64,000 nucleotides of DNA, taken from Erwinia billingiae Eb661. Its GTDB lineage: Bacteria > Pseudomonadota > Gammaproteobacteria > Enterobacterales > Enterobacteriaceae. The notes below the pieces were generated by a model. The model was not told the DNA's origin. It ran no database searches and saw nothing but the letters and a program-made list of their open reading frames with translations. This document shows positions 36,419 through 45,751 of this stretch, piece after piece. Both the position numbers and the translations under genes were made by a program. Location of the stretch: the NCBI RefSeq assembly GCF_000196615.1, contig NC_014306.1, forward strand, positions 4,154,001 through 4,218,000, given 5' to 3'. Numbering within the stretch: position 1 is the stretch's first letter; each line of letters starts with the position of its first letter.

Positions 36419-37390
36419 GTGATCACAGAAACCCACGATCTTGCCAGCGAGCTGCTGCTGGGAATGCGCCTGATGGGCGTGCAGTACAAGCGGATTGAGC
36501 TGGCGGCGCCGTTCGGCGTGGGCTTTATTAATGCGCCAGGTCAGGCACAGTTTCACTTTGTCAGCCGCGGTCCGGTGATGCTGAAAACCCAGGGCGGCAA
36601 TCTGTATACCCTGAATACCGGCGATGCGCTGCTGCTGCCGCAGGGCACCGATCATATGCTGCTCTCCTCGCCGGATGTGCCGTGCAAAGACGTGCGGTCG
36701 TTTGAATCGACGCCGGTGTGCGGCAACGTGCGCTGCGTGAAGGCCTGCCCGTCCGAGCTGCCGGAAGCCGCATCGGTGCTGATTTTCAGCGGCAGCATGG
36801 AGTTCGATCTGGGCGGCATGCAGATGCTCATCAGCGCCATGCCGGAAGTGCTGCTGGCCGATACGCTGATCCACAAATACCCGGAAGTTCAGCCGATGCT
36901 CGATGCGATGGAGCGCGAGTCGCTGAGCCGCAGAGCGGGCTACGCGGGGATCCTGTCCCGGCTGGCGGATGTGGTGGCGTCGTTTATCGTGCGCGGCTGG
37001 GTGGAATCGGGATGCGGACAGGCCGGCGGCTGGCTTGAAGCGCTGCGCGATCCGCGTCTGGGTAAGGCGCTGGTGGCGCTGCATCGCGAGCCGGGGAAAA
37101 ACTGGACGGTAGCGCAGCTGGCGTCCGAGATGGGCAGCTCCCGCTCGGTGTTTGCCGAGCGCTTCCTGGCGGTGACCGGCATGACGCCGGTGCGCTATCT
37201 GACCGAATTACGTATGCAGCTGGCCGTGCAATGGATCGGCCGCGATGGTGAAGCGATTGAAACGGTGGCCTGGCGTCTGGGATACGGCTCGCTGGCCGCC
37301 TTCAGCCGGGCCTTTAAGCGCACCGTTGGCAAAACCCCCGGCGCGCTTCGCAGCGAGGAAACGCAACGGCTGACGCAGGGCGCAGCCTGA
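36419..37390 (+). CDS. AraC-family transcriptional regulator (cupin type)
   Basis: Regulator of 323 residues if translation starts at the GTG 36419, which has GGAAGGA eight bases before it; the ATG at 36362 or 36335 would add 19 or 28 residues that are not family-like. The N-terminal cupin domain (RIELAAPFGVGFIN... GDALLLPQGTDHML) should sense a ligand. Two helix-turn-helix units are at the C-terminus (WTVAQLASEMGSSRSVFAERF and ETVAWRLGYGSLAAFSRAFKR). Divergent from the NepI-like transporter, its likely target. Confidence 0.88.
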   Translation: MITETHDLASELLLGMRLMGVQYKRIELAAPFGVGFINAPGQAQFHFVSRGPVMLKTQGGNLYTLNTGDALLLPQGTDHMLLSSPDVPCKDVRSFESTPVCGNVRCVKACPSELPEAASVLIFSGSMEFDLGGMQMLISAMPEVLLADTLIHKYPEVQPMLDAMERESLSRRAGYAGILSRLADVVASFIVRGWVESGCGQAGGWLEALRDPRLGKALVALHREPGKNWTVAQLASEMGSSRSVFAERFLAVTGMTPVRYLTELRMQLAVQWIGRDGEAIETVAWRLGYGSLAAFSRAFKRTVGKTPGALRSEETQRLTQGAA

Positions 37391-37406
37391 GCACCTTTTT
37401 TTACCG

Positions 37407-38294
37407 TTACGCCAGATACTTATTAAACCAGCCGAGGGTTCTTTCCCAGGCCAGATCGGCAGCTTTCTTGTCGTAGCGCGGTGTAGAGTCATTGTGGAAG
37501 CCGTGATTCACCTCCGGGTAAATGTGTGCTTCATACACCTTGTTACTGGCCTTCAGCGCGGCCTCGTAGGCCGGCCAGCCTTCGTTGATGCGCGTATCCA
37601 GCCCGGCGTAATGGATCAGCAACGGGGCCTTGATGCGTGGGACATCTTTGGCATCCGGCTGACGGCCATAGAACGGCACCGCCGCAGCCAGCTCGGGATA
37701 GGCCACCGCAGCGGCATTGGCCACGCCACCGCCGTAACAGAAGCCGGTGATGCCGACCTTTCCAGTGGTGCGCGGGTCCTGCATCATAAATTCGATGGCG
37801 GCAAAGAAATCGTTCATTAATTTGGTCGGATCGATCTGCGCCTGCATCTCCCGCCCTTTCTCATCATTTCCAGGATAGCCACCCAACACGCTCAGCCCAT
37901 CCGGTGCCAGCGCGATAAAGCCGGCTTTTGCCAGCCGGCGCGCCACGTCTTCGATATACGGATTCAGTCCCCGGTTCTCATGCACCACCACCACCGCCGG
38001 CAGCTTGCCGCTGGCCTTCGCCGGACGCACCAGATAGCCGCGCACGGTTTTATTGCCGTTGGGCGAAGGATAGTGAATGTATTCCGGCAGAATATCCGGA
38101 TCGGTAAATTCCACCTGTTCGGCCAGCGCATAGTTAGGGCTGAGCGAGGTCAGCAGCGTCGCCGCCGTCAGGCCGCCCACCGCAAACTTGCCCGCCAGCG
38201 ACAGAAATTCGCGCTTATTTATTTTGCCGTGAACGTAGTAGTCATAAATTTCGAGGAGTTCGGGGGAGAAATCTTTCGCGGTCAATCGGGACAT
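37407..38294 (-). CDS. yghX: Dienelactone hydrolase family protein YghX
   Basis: Alpha/beta hydrolase of 295 residues, nearly full-length match to E. coli YghX as I know it: [39 protein letters not shown] at the start, [20 protein letters not shown], and the nucleophile elbow GFCYGGGV with Cys, followed later by Asp and the His of VNHGFHND. An N-terminal hydrophobic segment (about 32-55), with no twin-arginine motif, suggests membrane attachment or export. In E. coli yghX is often a broken gene; here it is intact. Substrate unknown. Confidence 0.88.
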   Translation of the reverse strand: MSRLTAKDFSPELLEIYDYYVHGKINKREFLSLAGKFAVGGLTAATLLTSLSPNYALAEQVEFTDPDILPEYIHYPSPNGNKTVRGYLVRPAKASGKLPAVVVVHENRGLNPYIEDVARRLAKAGFIALAPDGLSVLGGYPGNDEKGREMQAQIDPTKLMNDFFAAIEFMMQDPRTTGKVGITGFCYGGGVANAAAVAYPELAAAVPFYGRQPDAKDVPRIKAPLLIHYAGLDTRINEGWPAYEAALKASNKVYEAHIYPEVNHGFHNDSTPRYDKKAADLAWERTLGWFNKYLA

Positions 38295-38469
38295 ATCAAT
38301 GCTCCTTACACGCCAGAGAAGGGGAAATGATGCTCAGTAACAGTCAGGCACATTGCCCACTTCGTCAAGCCTCACGGCCCGTAGAGCACTTTTTAACGAC
38401 GCAACGGGCGCTAAACTGCGTATGATCGTCAGCTGTTCACCCCTTTTCATTACGCCATTGAGCCCTGCC

Positions 38470-39510
38470 ATGACTGAAACTGCTTCACTGACGCCGATTT
38501 TTGACGGCCACAACGATTTGCTATTGCGCCTGTGGATGCCTGCGGAGCAGGATCCGGTGACGCAGTTTTTGCACGGCACCTTGCCCGGTCATCTGGATAT
38601 GGCGCGTATCGTTCAGGGCGGATTCGCCGGTGGCCTGTTTGCGGTATTTATCCCGCCGGTCGAGTTTGTGCAGCAAAGCAATCAGGCTTACAGCGAGGCC
38701 GTCCACGATCCGTTAGCCATCACCGAGGCGCAGATTGCGCTGCTGCACAGGATTGAAGCGGAGTCCGCTGGTCGGGCAAAAATTTGCCGCACGGCGGGCG
38801 AGATCCAGCGCTGTATTGAACAGGGCGTGCTGGCGATGGTGCTGCATATTGAAGGTGCCGGGGCGCTGGATGACCAGCTCAGCCAGTTGGATCGCTGGAT
38901 TGATGCCGGTCTGCGCAGCATCGGGCCGTTATGGAATCTGGCGAACCGGTTTGGTGTCGGCGTCACCGGCAGTTTCCCTGGCTCCCCCGATACCGGCGAC
39001 GGGCTGACGCCGCTGGGCCTGGCGCTGTTACGCACCTGCAACCAGAAAAAGCTGCTGATCGACCTGTCGCACATGAATGAGAAAGCCTTCTGGCAGACCG
39101 CCAAACACAGCAGCGCGCCGCTGGTCGCCACCCATTCCAACGTGCACGCCCTTTGCCCGCAGCCGCGCAATCTGACCGACAGCCAGCTGCAGGCGATTGC
39201 CGAAAGCGACGGCTTTGTCGGCGTGAATTTCGGCAATGCCTTCCTGCGCAGCGACGGCAAACGCGACAGCGACACGCCGCTCGGCGACATTCTGCGGCAC
39301 CTTGAAGGGCTGATGGCGGTGCTGGGTGAGGATCGCGTGGGTCTGGGGTCGGATTTCGACGGCATCAGCGTACCGGAGACGCTGAAAGATGCGGCCGGAC
39401 TGCCGCGTCTGGTCGACGCCATGCGCGCTGCGGGCTATTCGCAACAATTGATCGAAAAAATTAGCTGGCGCAACTGGTTAGCGGTTTTACAGAAAACATG
39501 GGGAGAATGA
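38470..39510 (+). CDS. Membrane dipeptidase-type zinc peptidase (M19)
   Basis: A 346-residue enzyme of the renal dipeptidase family (M19). The ATG at 38470 gives TPIFDGHNDLLLRL with the first metal-binding His-x-Asp. Further ligands are visible: HIEGAG (bridging Glu), ATHSNVHAL and GLGSDFDGI. No signal peptide, so cytoplasmic despite the family name. It lies directly upstream of pqqA on the same strand, with 183 bases between. An M19-like gene beside pqq genes could help trim PqqA-derived peptides; this is inference. Confidence 0.87.
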   Translation: MTETASLTPIFDGHNDLLLRLWMPAEQDPVTQFLHGTLPGHLDMARIVQGGFAGGLFAVFIPPVEFVQQSNQAYSEAVHDPLAITEAQIALLHRIEAESAGRAKICRTAGEIQRCIEQGVLAMVLHIEGAGALDDQLSQLDRWIDAGLRSIGPLWNLANRFGVGVTGSFPGSPDTGDGLTPLGLALLRTCNQKKLLIDLSHMNEKAFWQTAKHSSAPLVATHSNVHALCPQPRNLTDSQLQAIAESDGFVGVNFGNAFLRSDGKRDSDTPLGDILRHLEGLMAVLGEDRVGLGSDFDGISVPETLKDAAGLPRLVDAMRAAGYSQQLIEKISWRNWLAVLQKTWGE

Positions 39511-39693
39511 ACCACCTGGAACGTTCCGGTGACTGTTCTCTCAATATCCCTGCTGCTTACAGGGTTGATATCGCAAAAGCTTAGGCGCAACATTTGCGCG
39601 CCAAATCTTTCGATATTTGACAACAAGCGTATTACCTGCCGAACTTAACGAGCAGAGTCCTGTATTTTTCATAAACACCGTGAGGATCCCACC

Positions 39694-39765
39694 ATGTGGA
39701 CTAAACCTAAATTTGTTGATTTGCGCTTAGGTCTGGAAGTGACGCTGTACATCTCCAACCGTTAA
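39694..39765 (+). CDS. pqqA: PQQ precursor peptide PqqA
   Basis: A 23-residue peptide, [16 protein letters not shown] followed by TLYISNR. Glu15 and Tyr19 are the residues cross-linked by PqqE and cut out to become the PQQ skeleton. It starts at the ATG 39694 with GAGG about 9 bases upstream. It matches the Klebsiella type PqqA in length and sequence. A perfect hairpin separates it from pqqB, which may give it a higher transcript level than the enzymes. Confidence 0.97.
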   Translation: MWTKPKFVDLRLGLEVTLYISNR

Positions 39766-39771
39766 TCCTTT

Positions 39772-39795
39772 ATGCCCACAGCCTGCTGTGGGCAT
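39772..39795 (+). promoter_or_regulatory. Hairpin between pqqA and pqqB
   Basis: A perfect 10-bp stem (ATGCCCACAG with CTGTGGGCAT) and CCTG loop, followed by pyrimidines CTTCTCTTCTTT. It can act as a partial terminator or as an RNA stabiliser that lets pqqA be made in excess over the downstream enzymes. Confidence 0.8.
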
Positions 39796-39820
39796 CTTCT
39801 CTTCTTTAGCTGGTCTACAC

Positions 39821-40732
39821 ATGCAGATTAACGTTCTCGGTTCTGCGGCGGGTGGTGGCTTCCCTCAGTGGAACTGCAACTGCAGTAACTGTCAGGGCGT
39901 GCGTAATGGCACCCTGAAAACCTCAGCCCGTACGCAATCCTCCATTGCCCTCAGTGACGATGGCATCAATTTTGTGCTGTGCAACGCCTCGCCAGACATT
40001 GCTCATCAGCTGGCGGCCACGCCTGCGCTGAGTAAAAAAGAGGTGCTGCGCGGCACCGCGATCGGTTCGATTATTCTGACCGACAGCCAGATCGATCATA
40101 CTGCCGGGCTGTTGAGCCTGCGCGAAGGCTGCCCGCATCAGGTGTGGTGTACGCCTGAAGTGCATGACGATCTGACCACCGGCTTCCCGGTGTTCACCAT
40201 GTTGACCCACTGGAACGGCGGGCTGATCCATCACGGCATTACGCCGGGTGAAGCCTTCTCGGTGGCGGTCTGTCCGGCGCTGACGTTCACGGCGATCCCG
40301 CTGTTGAGCAACGCACCGCCCTATTCGGCGTATCGCGGTAAGCCCCTGCCTGGCCACAATATCGCGCTGTTTATTGAAGACACCCGCACCGGTAAGACGC
40401 TGATGTACGCGCCCGGCCTGGGTGAACCGGACAGCGAGCTATTGGGCTGGCTGCACAAAGCCGACTGCCTGCTGATTGACGGCACGCTGTGGCAGGACAA
40501 TGAGCTGGCTAACACTGGCGTCGGCCGCAATACCGGTAAGGATATGGGGCACCTGGCGCTGGCAGAGGAACAGGGGCTGATTGCGCTGCTGGCCTCACTG
40601 CCGGCAGAACGTAAAATTCTTATTCATATCAACAACACCAACCCGATCCTCGATGAAGAGTCCGCGGAACGTCAGATGCTGACGTCGCTGGGCATTGAAG
40701 TCAGCTGGGACGGTATGGTGATTGAGGTTTAG
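39821..40732 (+). CDS. pqqB: PQQ biosynthesis protein PqqB
   Basis: Metallo-beta-lactamase-fold protein of 303 residues. The ATG at 39821 gives [20 protein letters not shown], the standard family start with its cysteine pairs (C-N-C-S-N-C). The metal site motif is partly changed as in other PqqB proteins ([13 protein letters not shown]). PqqB is an iron hydroxylase acting on the tyrosine of the cross-linked Glu-Tyr intermediate. It ends 11 bases before pqqC. Confidence 0.96.
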   Translation: MQINVLGSAAGGGFPQWNCNCSNCQGVRNGTLKTSARTQSSIALSDDGINFVLCNASPDIAHQLAATPALSKKEVLRGTAIGSIILTDSQIDHTAGLLSLREGCPHQVWCTPEVHDDLTTGFPVFTMLTHWNGGLIHHGITPGEAFSVAVCPALTFTAIPLLSNAPPYSAYRGKPLPGHNIALFIEDTRTGKTLMYAPGLGEPDSELLGWLHKADCLLIDGTLWQDNELANTGVGRNTGKDMGHLALAEEQGLIALLASLPAERKILIHINNTNPILDEESAERQMLTSLGIEVSWDGMVIEV

Positions 40733-40742
40733 CGAGACGCAG

Positions 40743-41510
40743 ATGAAACCCGATAATTTCCCGGCCCAACCGATGACGCCTGAAGCCTTTGAACAGGCGC
40801 TGCGCGACAAAGGCGCGTATTACCATATCCATCACCCGTACCATATTGCGATGCATAACGGTCAGGCCACGCGTGAGCAGATCCAGGGCTGGGTCGCCAA
40901 CCGCTTTTATTACCAGACCAGCATTCCGTTGAAGGATGCGGCGATCATGGCTAACTGCCCGGATCCGAAAACCCGCCGCAAGTGGGTGCAGCGTATTCTG
41001 GATCACGATGGTCACGACGCCAGCGAAGGCGGTATTGAAGCCTGGCTGCGTTTGGGTGAAGCGGTCGGGCTGGACCGCGACGTGCTGCTCTCCGAGCGGA
41101 TGGTGCTGCCGGGCGTGCGTTTCGCCGTTGATGCTTACGTCAGCTTTGCCCGCCGTGCCGTCTGGCAGGAAGCGGCCTGTAGCTCGCTGACAGAGCTGTT
41201 TGCGCCGCAAATCCACCAGTCGCGCCTCGACAGCTGGCCGCAGCACTATCAGTGGATTGAAGCCGAAGGCTACGGCTATTTCCGCGGCCGTTTAAGCCAG
41301 GCCAACCGCGACGTTGAGCATGGCTTACAGCTGGCGCTGGAATATTGCACCACCGTTGAGAAGCAGGAACGTATGCTGGAGATCCTGCAGTTCAAGCTGG
41401 ATATCCTCTGGAGCATGCTGGATGCGATGACCATGGCCTATACGCTGCATCGCCCGCCTTACCACACCGTGACCGATAAAATGGCCTGGCACAAAGAGAG
41501 ATTACTGTAA
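40743..41510 (+). CDS. pqqC: Pyrroloquinoline-quinone synthase PqqC
   Basis: Cofactor-free oxidase that carries out the final ring closure and eight-electron oxidation to PQQ. The ATG at 40743 is chosen over a TTG seven codons upstream. The 255-residue protein has the family core [39 protein letters not shown] and [19 protein letters not shown], nearly identical to Klebsiella PqqC. Stop overlaps the pqqD start (TAATG). Confidence 0.97.
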   Translation: MKPDNFPAQPMTPEAFEQALRDKGAYYHIHHPYHIAMHNGQATREQIQGWVANRFYYQTSIPLKDAAIMANCPDPKTRRKWVQRILDHDGHDASEGGIEAWLRLGEAVGLDRDVLLSERMVLPGVRFAVDAYVSFARRAVWQEAACSSLTELFAPQIHQSRLDSWPQHYQWIEAEGYGYFRGRLSQANRDVEHGLQLALEYCTTVEKQERMLEILQFKLDILWSMLDAMTMAYTLHRPPYHTVTDKMAWHKERLL

Positions 41511-41794
41511 TGCTCATCACCGAACAGCAGATCCCCGCCTTTCGCCGTGGCTATCGCCTGCAGTGGGAACAGGCGCAGGACTGCCATGTGATCCTTTACC
41601 CGGAAGGCATGGCAAAACTGAATGAGAGCGCGACCGCCATTCTGCAACTCGTGGATGGCGTACGCTCTGTGGCTGCCCTGATCGCTGAACTGAACGCGCA
41701 GTTTCCGGATGCCGGTGGCGTGGACGACGACGTCAAAGAGTTCTTTGGTCAGGCTTACGAACAAAAGTGGATAATTTTCCGTGAACCCGCTTAA
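41510..41794 (+). CDS. pqqD: PqqA-binding chaperone PqqD
   Basis: A 94-residue winged-helix RRE protein that presents PqqA to PqqE. Family pattern: [43 protein letters not shown]. Its start overlaps the pqqC stop, and its end overlaps pqqE by 14 bases, so the three are translationally coupled. Confidence 0.96.
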   Translation: MLITEQQIPAFRRGYRLQWEQAQDCHVILYPEGMAKLNESATAILQLVDGVRSVAALIAELNAQFPDAGGVDDDVKEFFGQAYEQKWIIFREPA

Positions 41795-42920
41795 ACCTTC
41801 GGTCAATCCGCCGCTCTGGTTGCTGGCTGAGCTGACCTACCGCTGCCCGCTGCAGTGTCCTTACTGCTCCAACCCGCTGGACTTTGCCCAGCAGGAGAAA
41901 GAGCTGACCACCGAACAATGGATTGAGGTGTTTAAGCAGGCCCGCCAGATGGGTGCCGTTCAGCTGGGCTTCTCCGGCGGCGAGCCGCTGGTGCGCAAGG
42001 ATCTGCCTGAGCTGATCCGCGCCGCAAGGGATCTCGGTTTTTACACCAACCTGATCACCTCCGGCATCGGCCTGACCGAGAAAAAGATCGATGCGTTTGC
42101 CGAAGCCGGGCTGGATCATATCCAGATCAGTTTCCAGGCCAGCGACGAAACGCTGAACGCCGCGCTGGCCGGATCGCAAAAAGCCTTCCAGACCAAGCTG
42201 GCGATGGCCAAAGCGGTGAAGGCGCACGGCTATCCGATGGTGCTGAACTTTGTGTTGCATCGCCACAATATCGATCAGATCGATCGCATTATTGAACTGT
42301 GCATTGAGCTGGAAGCGGACGACGTCGAGCTGGCAACCTGTCAGTTCTACGGCTGGGCGCAGCTCAACCGTGAAGGCCTGCTGCCAACCCGTGAGCAGAT
42401 CGCCAACGCCGAAGCGGTGGTGCATCAATACCGCGAGAAGATGACCGCCAGCGGCAACCTCGCCAACCTGCTGTTCGTTACCCCGGATTACTACGAAGAG
42501 CGGCCGAAAGGCTGCATGGGCGGCTGGGGAGCGATCTTCTTAAGCGTCACGCCGGAAGGCATGGCGCTGCCGTGCCACAGCGCGCGCCAGCTGCCGGTGG
42601 AATTCCCGTCGGTGCTGGAAAACACGCTGCAGGAAATCTGGTACGACTCGTTCGGCTTTAACAAATACCGCGGGTTTGACTGGATGCCGGAACCGTGCCG
42701 CTCCTGCTCTGAAAAAGAGAAGGATTTCGGCGGCTGCCGCTGTCAGGCCTTTATGCTGACCGGCAACGCCGACAATACCGATCCGGTGTGCTCGAAATCG
42801 CCGCATCACGGCAAGATCCTCGAAGCGCGCGAGCAGGCGAACTGCACCAATATGCAGATCAGTCATCTGCAGTTCCGTAACCGCACCAACTCTCAGCTGA
42901 TCTTCAAGACTGAGGCCTGA
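41781..42920 (+). CDS. pqqE: Radical SAM enzyme PqqE
   Basis: Makes the Glu15-Tyr19 C-C bond in PqqA, with a [4Fe-4S] SAM cluster held by Cys22, Cys26 and Cys29 (C-P-L-Q-C-P-Y-C). The 379-residue protein begins with GTG at 41781. Later cysteines ([28 protein letters not shown]) form the SPASM domain for auxiliary clusters. The gene overlaps pqqD by 14 bases and abuts pqqF (stop and ATG share bases). Confidence 0.97.
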   Translation: MNPLKPSVNPPLWLLAELTYRCPLQCPYCSNPLDFAQQEKELTTEQWIEVFKQARQMGAVQLGFSGGEPLVRKDLPELIRAARDLGFYTNLITSGIGLTEKKIDAFAEAGLDHIQISFQASDETLNAALAGSQKAFQTKLAMAKAVKAHGYPMVLNFVLHRHNIDQIDRIIELCIELEADDVELATCQFYGWAQLNREGLLPTREQIANAEAVVHQYREKMTASGNLANLLFVTPDYYEERPKGCMGGWGAIFLSVTPEGMALPCHSARQLPVEFPSVLENTLQEIWYDSFGFNKYRGFDWMPEPCRSCSEKEKDFGGCRCQAFMLTGNADNTDPVCSKSPHHGKILEAREQANCTNMQISHLQFRNRTNSQLIFKTEA

Positions 42921-45517
42921 TGAGTCAGGCAGCGCCCGGCGAACAACATCGCACCTTAGCCAACGGTTTGCGGATCGCGCTGATCCACGATCCGTCGGCC
43001 AGCCGGGCCGCTGCTCTGCTCCAACTCTCCGCCGGCAGCCATCAGGCCCCTGAACAGTGGCCCGGACTGGCGCATCTGCTGGAACACGTGCTGTTTGCCG
43101 GCAGCGAAAATTACCGGGATGAAAACCGGCTGATAGCCTGGGGACCGGCGAACGGTGCCCGCTTAAATGCCACCACCCTTGCACATCACACCGCCTGGTT
43201 TTTTGATATTGCCAGTGCGCGCTTCGACGCGGGTTTGCGGCGGCTGGTGGATATGCTCGCCAGGCCGTTGTTAAGCCTCGAAGCGATTGCTCAGGAAGCG
43301 ACGGTGATCGACGCCGAGTTCCAGATGCTGACCCGCCATAGCGACAGCCTGTGTGAAGTCGCTCTGAGCCAGGCGGTGGCTGCGCCGCATCGCCTGCATG
43401 ATTTCCATGTTGGCAATCGGTCGGCCTTTGGCGAGGATACTGGCGCGCTGCAGCAGGCTCTGCGCGACTATCATCAGCGATTTTTCCGCGCGCCCAATCT
43501 GCAACTGTGGCTGCACGGGCCGCAGTCGCTGGATGCGCTGGGCGAGCTGGCTGAGCAGGTTGCGGCCGCGTTCACAGCACTGGCTGACGGCGATAACGGC
43601 CGCAGCGGTTTGCCGCAGCAACCAATCGCCAGGCGTCAGGATGCTGAGCAGATTTCTCTGCCTCAGCAGCCTGAACCGCTTTCCCCCCTGACGCTCACTG
43701 CCGCACGCCATTATGCTTTACGCCTGCCCTCAGCCCATCGCCTGCAGTTAAGCGTTGTCATCCCGGCTGCCGACCGGCAGATGCTGGCGCTGTTCAGCCA
43801 GCTGTTAACCGATAAAGCGCAGCACAGCCTGCTGGCGACCCTGCGCGACCTCAACCTGTGCGATGACATTTCGTTGCTGGAACCCTACCGCAGCCCGCAG
43901 CAGTCGCTGATTTCAGTGCAGTTCGACCTGTGCGAGTCGGCCAGTCCGGCGAGGGTTGAAGCGGTATTCAATCAGTGGCTACGCCAGTCGGCCAGTCTGA
44001 ATCCTGAGGCACTGGCGCATTATGCCAGGCTGGCCCAGCGGCATGTCGACCAGCTTTCCGGCCTCGATCGGCTGCGCACGCGTGCCTTCGGTTTTGCGCC
44101 CGCTGAGCGGTCGGTAAACCTGCTGGAAGGCTGGCGGACGTTACGCGCGGCGATGCAACCGGCCGCCCTCACCCGGCTGTGGGTGACGCCTGGGGTGGAA
44201 GTCGGTCGTAAGGCGGTGCAGGGATTCACGCTGGACACCGGCGAACTCAGCTGGCCGGAAGCGTCGTGCGACGCCCCGCAGATGACCTTTTATGCGCCCG
44301 GCCAGCCGCTCAGCCTGCCTGCGCTGCCGGTTGAAACGGCTGCGCTGCAATGGGTTAACGCCAGTTGCGCGCCGTTGCTGTTGCTGAATCCGCAGGTCGG
44401 TCAGCCGTTTTCCCGCCGGGATGCGGCGACGCTTAAAGCCGCGCTGCAACCGGTAATCGGCCTTTGCCAGCATCTTGGCGGCGAGCTAAGCCTGACGCAA
44501 CGCCAGGGCATCTGGCTGATCCAACTTAGCGGCAGTGCAAGCCTGATGCAGAATCGCGTGGCGGCGATGATTGAAGCGCTGAGCTCACCGTCAGCGGCGG
44601 CGATCGCGCAAGGCGACCGGCTGTACCGTAAAGCGCTGCGTTCAGAGCGTGCGGAGATTGCCATCCGCGTGCTGCTGGGACGGCTGCCGGAGGTGCTGAA
44701 CGGCTCCAAGTCTGAGCCGCTGACATCAACGGAGGTGCTGAGCGGCTCGTCTCAACCGCAGGATGCAGTGGACCGGTTAAGTGCCACGCCGTGGCAGGCG
44801 GCCACGGAGGGATTGAGCGGTACGCCCTGGCAGGCAACGCTGTACGGTGGCGATAACGATCTGCAGCTGGCGCTGTCACAGCTTCTGTCTCGCTGGCCTG
44901 GCGGGCTGGTCATGCCGTGCCCTGATGGCAGGCGGGTCACGCCGTGCCCAGATGGCGGGCTCATGCCGGGCCTTATGCCTCAACGCCCGCCCTTTTCCTT
45001 CCCAACAGAGAGTGACGAGGCGGCGTTATTGCTGTTCTGTCCGCTAACCGAAAACAGCGCACAGTGCCTCGCTGCCTGGCAATGGCTGGCGGGGCTGTTT
45101 GAACCCAGTTTCTTCCAGCGACTGCGAGTCGAGCTGAATATCGGCTATGTGGTGAGCTGCCGTTTCCATCAGTCTGCTGGCGTGGCCGGGATACTGTTTG
45201 TCCTGCAATCCCCAACCTTAAGCCAGCAACAGCTTAAGCAGCATATCGTCGATTTTATTGCGGATATGGCCGAGGTTATCGACACAATCACTGACGATGA
45301 GCTGCGGGAGAAATCCACCATGCTGAGTGATGCCCTGCCCGCCAGCGCCCCGCAGTCGCATACTCAGGTGCTCGATAGCTGGCAGCAGCAGCAACTGAAT
45401 TTACCGCCGCTAACGGCGGGTATTTTCGCCACCCTTTCAATGGAAAAAATTCAACAGTATTACCGCGCGTTTGCTACAGAAATTCAGCGCGGATTCTGGC
45501 TAAATAACGCCAAATAA
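42920..45517 (+). CDS. pqqF: PQQ biosynthesis M16 zinc protease PqqF, enlarged
   Basis: M16-family (insulinase-type) metalloprotease thought to free the cross-linked residues from PqqA. The inverted zinc motif is H52-L-L-E-H56 with the further Glu in the EATVIDAEF block. At 865 residues it is larger than the well-known Klebsiella PqqF (about 760). The extra length includes a low-complexity linker (about 590-690) with short in-frame DNA duplications (44689-44966). The N-terminal catalytic and C-terminal halves look intact (VVSCRFHQSAGVAGILFVLQSP). Confidence 0.93.
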   Translation: MSQAAPGEQHRTLANGLRIALIHDPSASRAAALLQLSAGSHQAPEQWPGLAHLLEHVLFAGSENYRDENRLIAWGPANGARLNATTLAHHTAWFFDIASARFDAGLRRLVDMLARPLLSLEAIAQEATVIDAEFQMLTRHSDSLCEVALSQAVAAPHRLHDFHVGNRSAFGEDTGALQQALRDYHQRFFRAPNLQLWLHGPQSLDALGELAEQVAAAFTALADGDNGRSGLPQQPIARRQDAEQISLPQQPEPLSPLTLTAARHYALRLPSAHRLQLSVVIPAADRQMLALFSQLLTDKAQHSLLATLRDLNLCDDISLLEPYRSPQQSLISVQFDLCESASPARVEAVFNQWLRQSASLNPEALAHYARLAQRHVDQLSGLDRLRTRAFGFAPAERSVNLLEGWRTLRAAMQPAALTRLWVTPGVEVGRKAVQGFTLDTGELSWPEASCDAPQMTFYAPGQPLSLPALPVETAALQWVNASCAPLLLLNPQVGQPFSRRDAATLKAALQPVIGLCQHLGGELSLTQRQGIWLIQLSGSASLMQNRVAAMIEALSSPSAAAIAQGDRLYRKALRSERAEIAIRVLLGRLPEVLNGSKSEPLTSTEVLSGSSQPQDAVDRLSATPWQAATEGLSGTPWQATLYGGDNDLQLALSQLLSRWPGGLVMPCPDGRRVTPCPDGGLMPGLMPQRPPFSFPTESDEAALLLFCPLTENSAQCLAAWQWLAGLFEPSFFQRLRVELNIGYVVSCRFHQSAGVAGILFVLQSPTLSQQQLKQHIVDFIADMAEVIDTITDDELREKSTMLSDALPASAPQSHTQVLDSWQQQQLNLPPLTAGIFATLSMEKIQQYYRAFATEIQRGFWLNNAK
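44689..44748 (+). repeat. In-frame repeat pair 1 in pqqF
   Basis: GGAGGTGCTGAACGGCTC (44689-44706) recurs as GGAGGTGCTGAGCGGCTC (44731-44748), one mismatch in 18 and an offset of 42 bases, 14 codons. Confidence 0.85.
44786..44835 (+). repeat. In-frame repeat pair 2 in pqqF
   Basis: ACGCCGTGGCAGGC (44786-44799) recurs as ACGCCCTGGCAGGC (44822-44835), 36 bases (12 codons) apart; the peptide T-P-W-Q-A is repeated within SATPWQA and SGTPWQA. Confidence 0.85.
44909..44956 (+). repeat. In-frame repeat pair 3 in pqqF
   Basis: The 21 bases at 44909-44929 recur at 44936-44956 with two mismatches, 27 bases (9 codons) apart; both encode V-(M/T)-P-C-P-D-G. Confidence 0.85.
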
Positions 45518-45615
45518 TAGTGTCAACACTGGCAACAAATAGATTCAATTATCCCACCTTAACTCCGTGAAAATAAGATATCGCTTATTGCAGGATAATA
45601 TTCTGTTTTCCGTTT

Positions 45616-45631
45616 TGTGAGTGACATCACG
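45616..45631. promoter_or_regulatory. CRP-like site upstream of the sugar porter
   Basis: TGTGAGTGACATCACG: TGTGA, six bases, TCACG, nearly the CRP consensus (TGTGA-N6-TCACA). It lies about 120 bases before the sugar porter start and suggests cAMP-CRP activation. Confidence 0.7.
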
Positions 45632-45751
45632 TTTTTGCCATGTTATAGCTATAAACAGTCTTTGATAAAAGAGACGCAGATAGCAAAAAAAATGGTGCCC
45701 CCTTCCTCGCTACCCTACTGATTTAAAATCACTTAAAGAGCAAGGATACTT

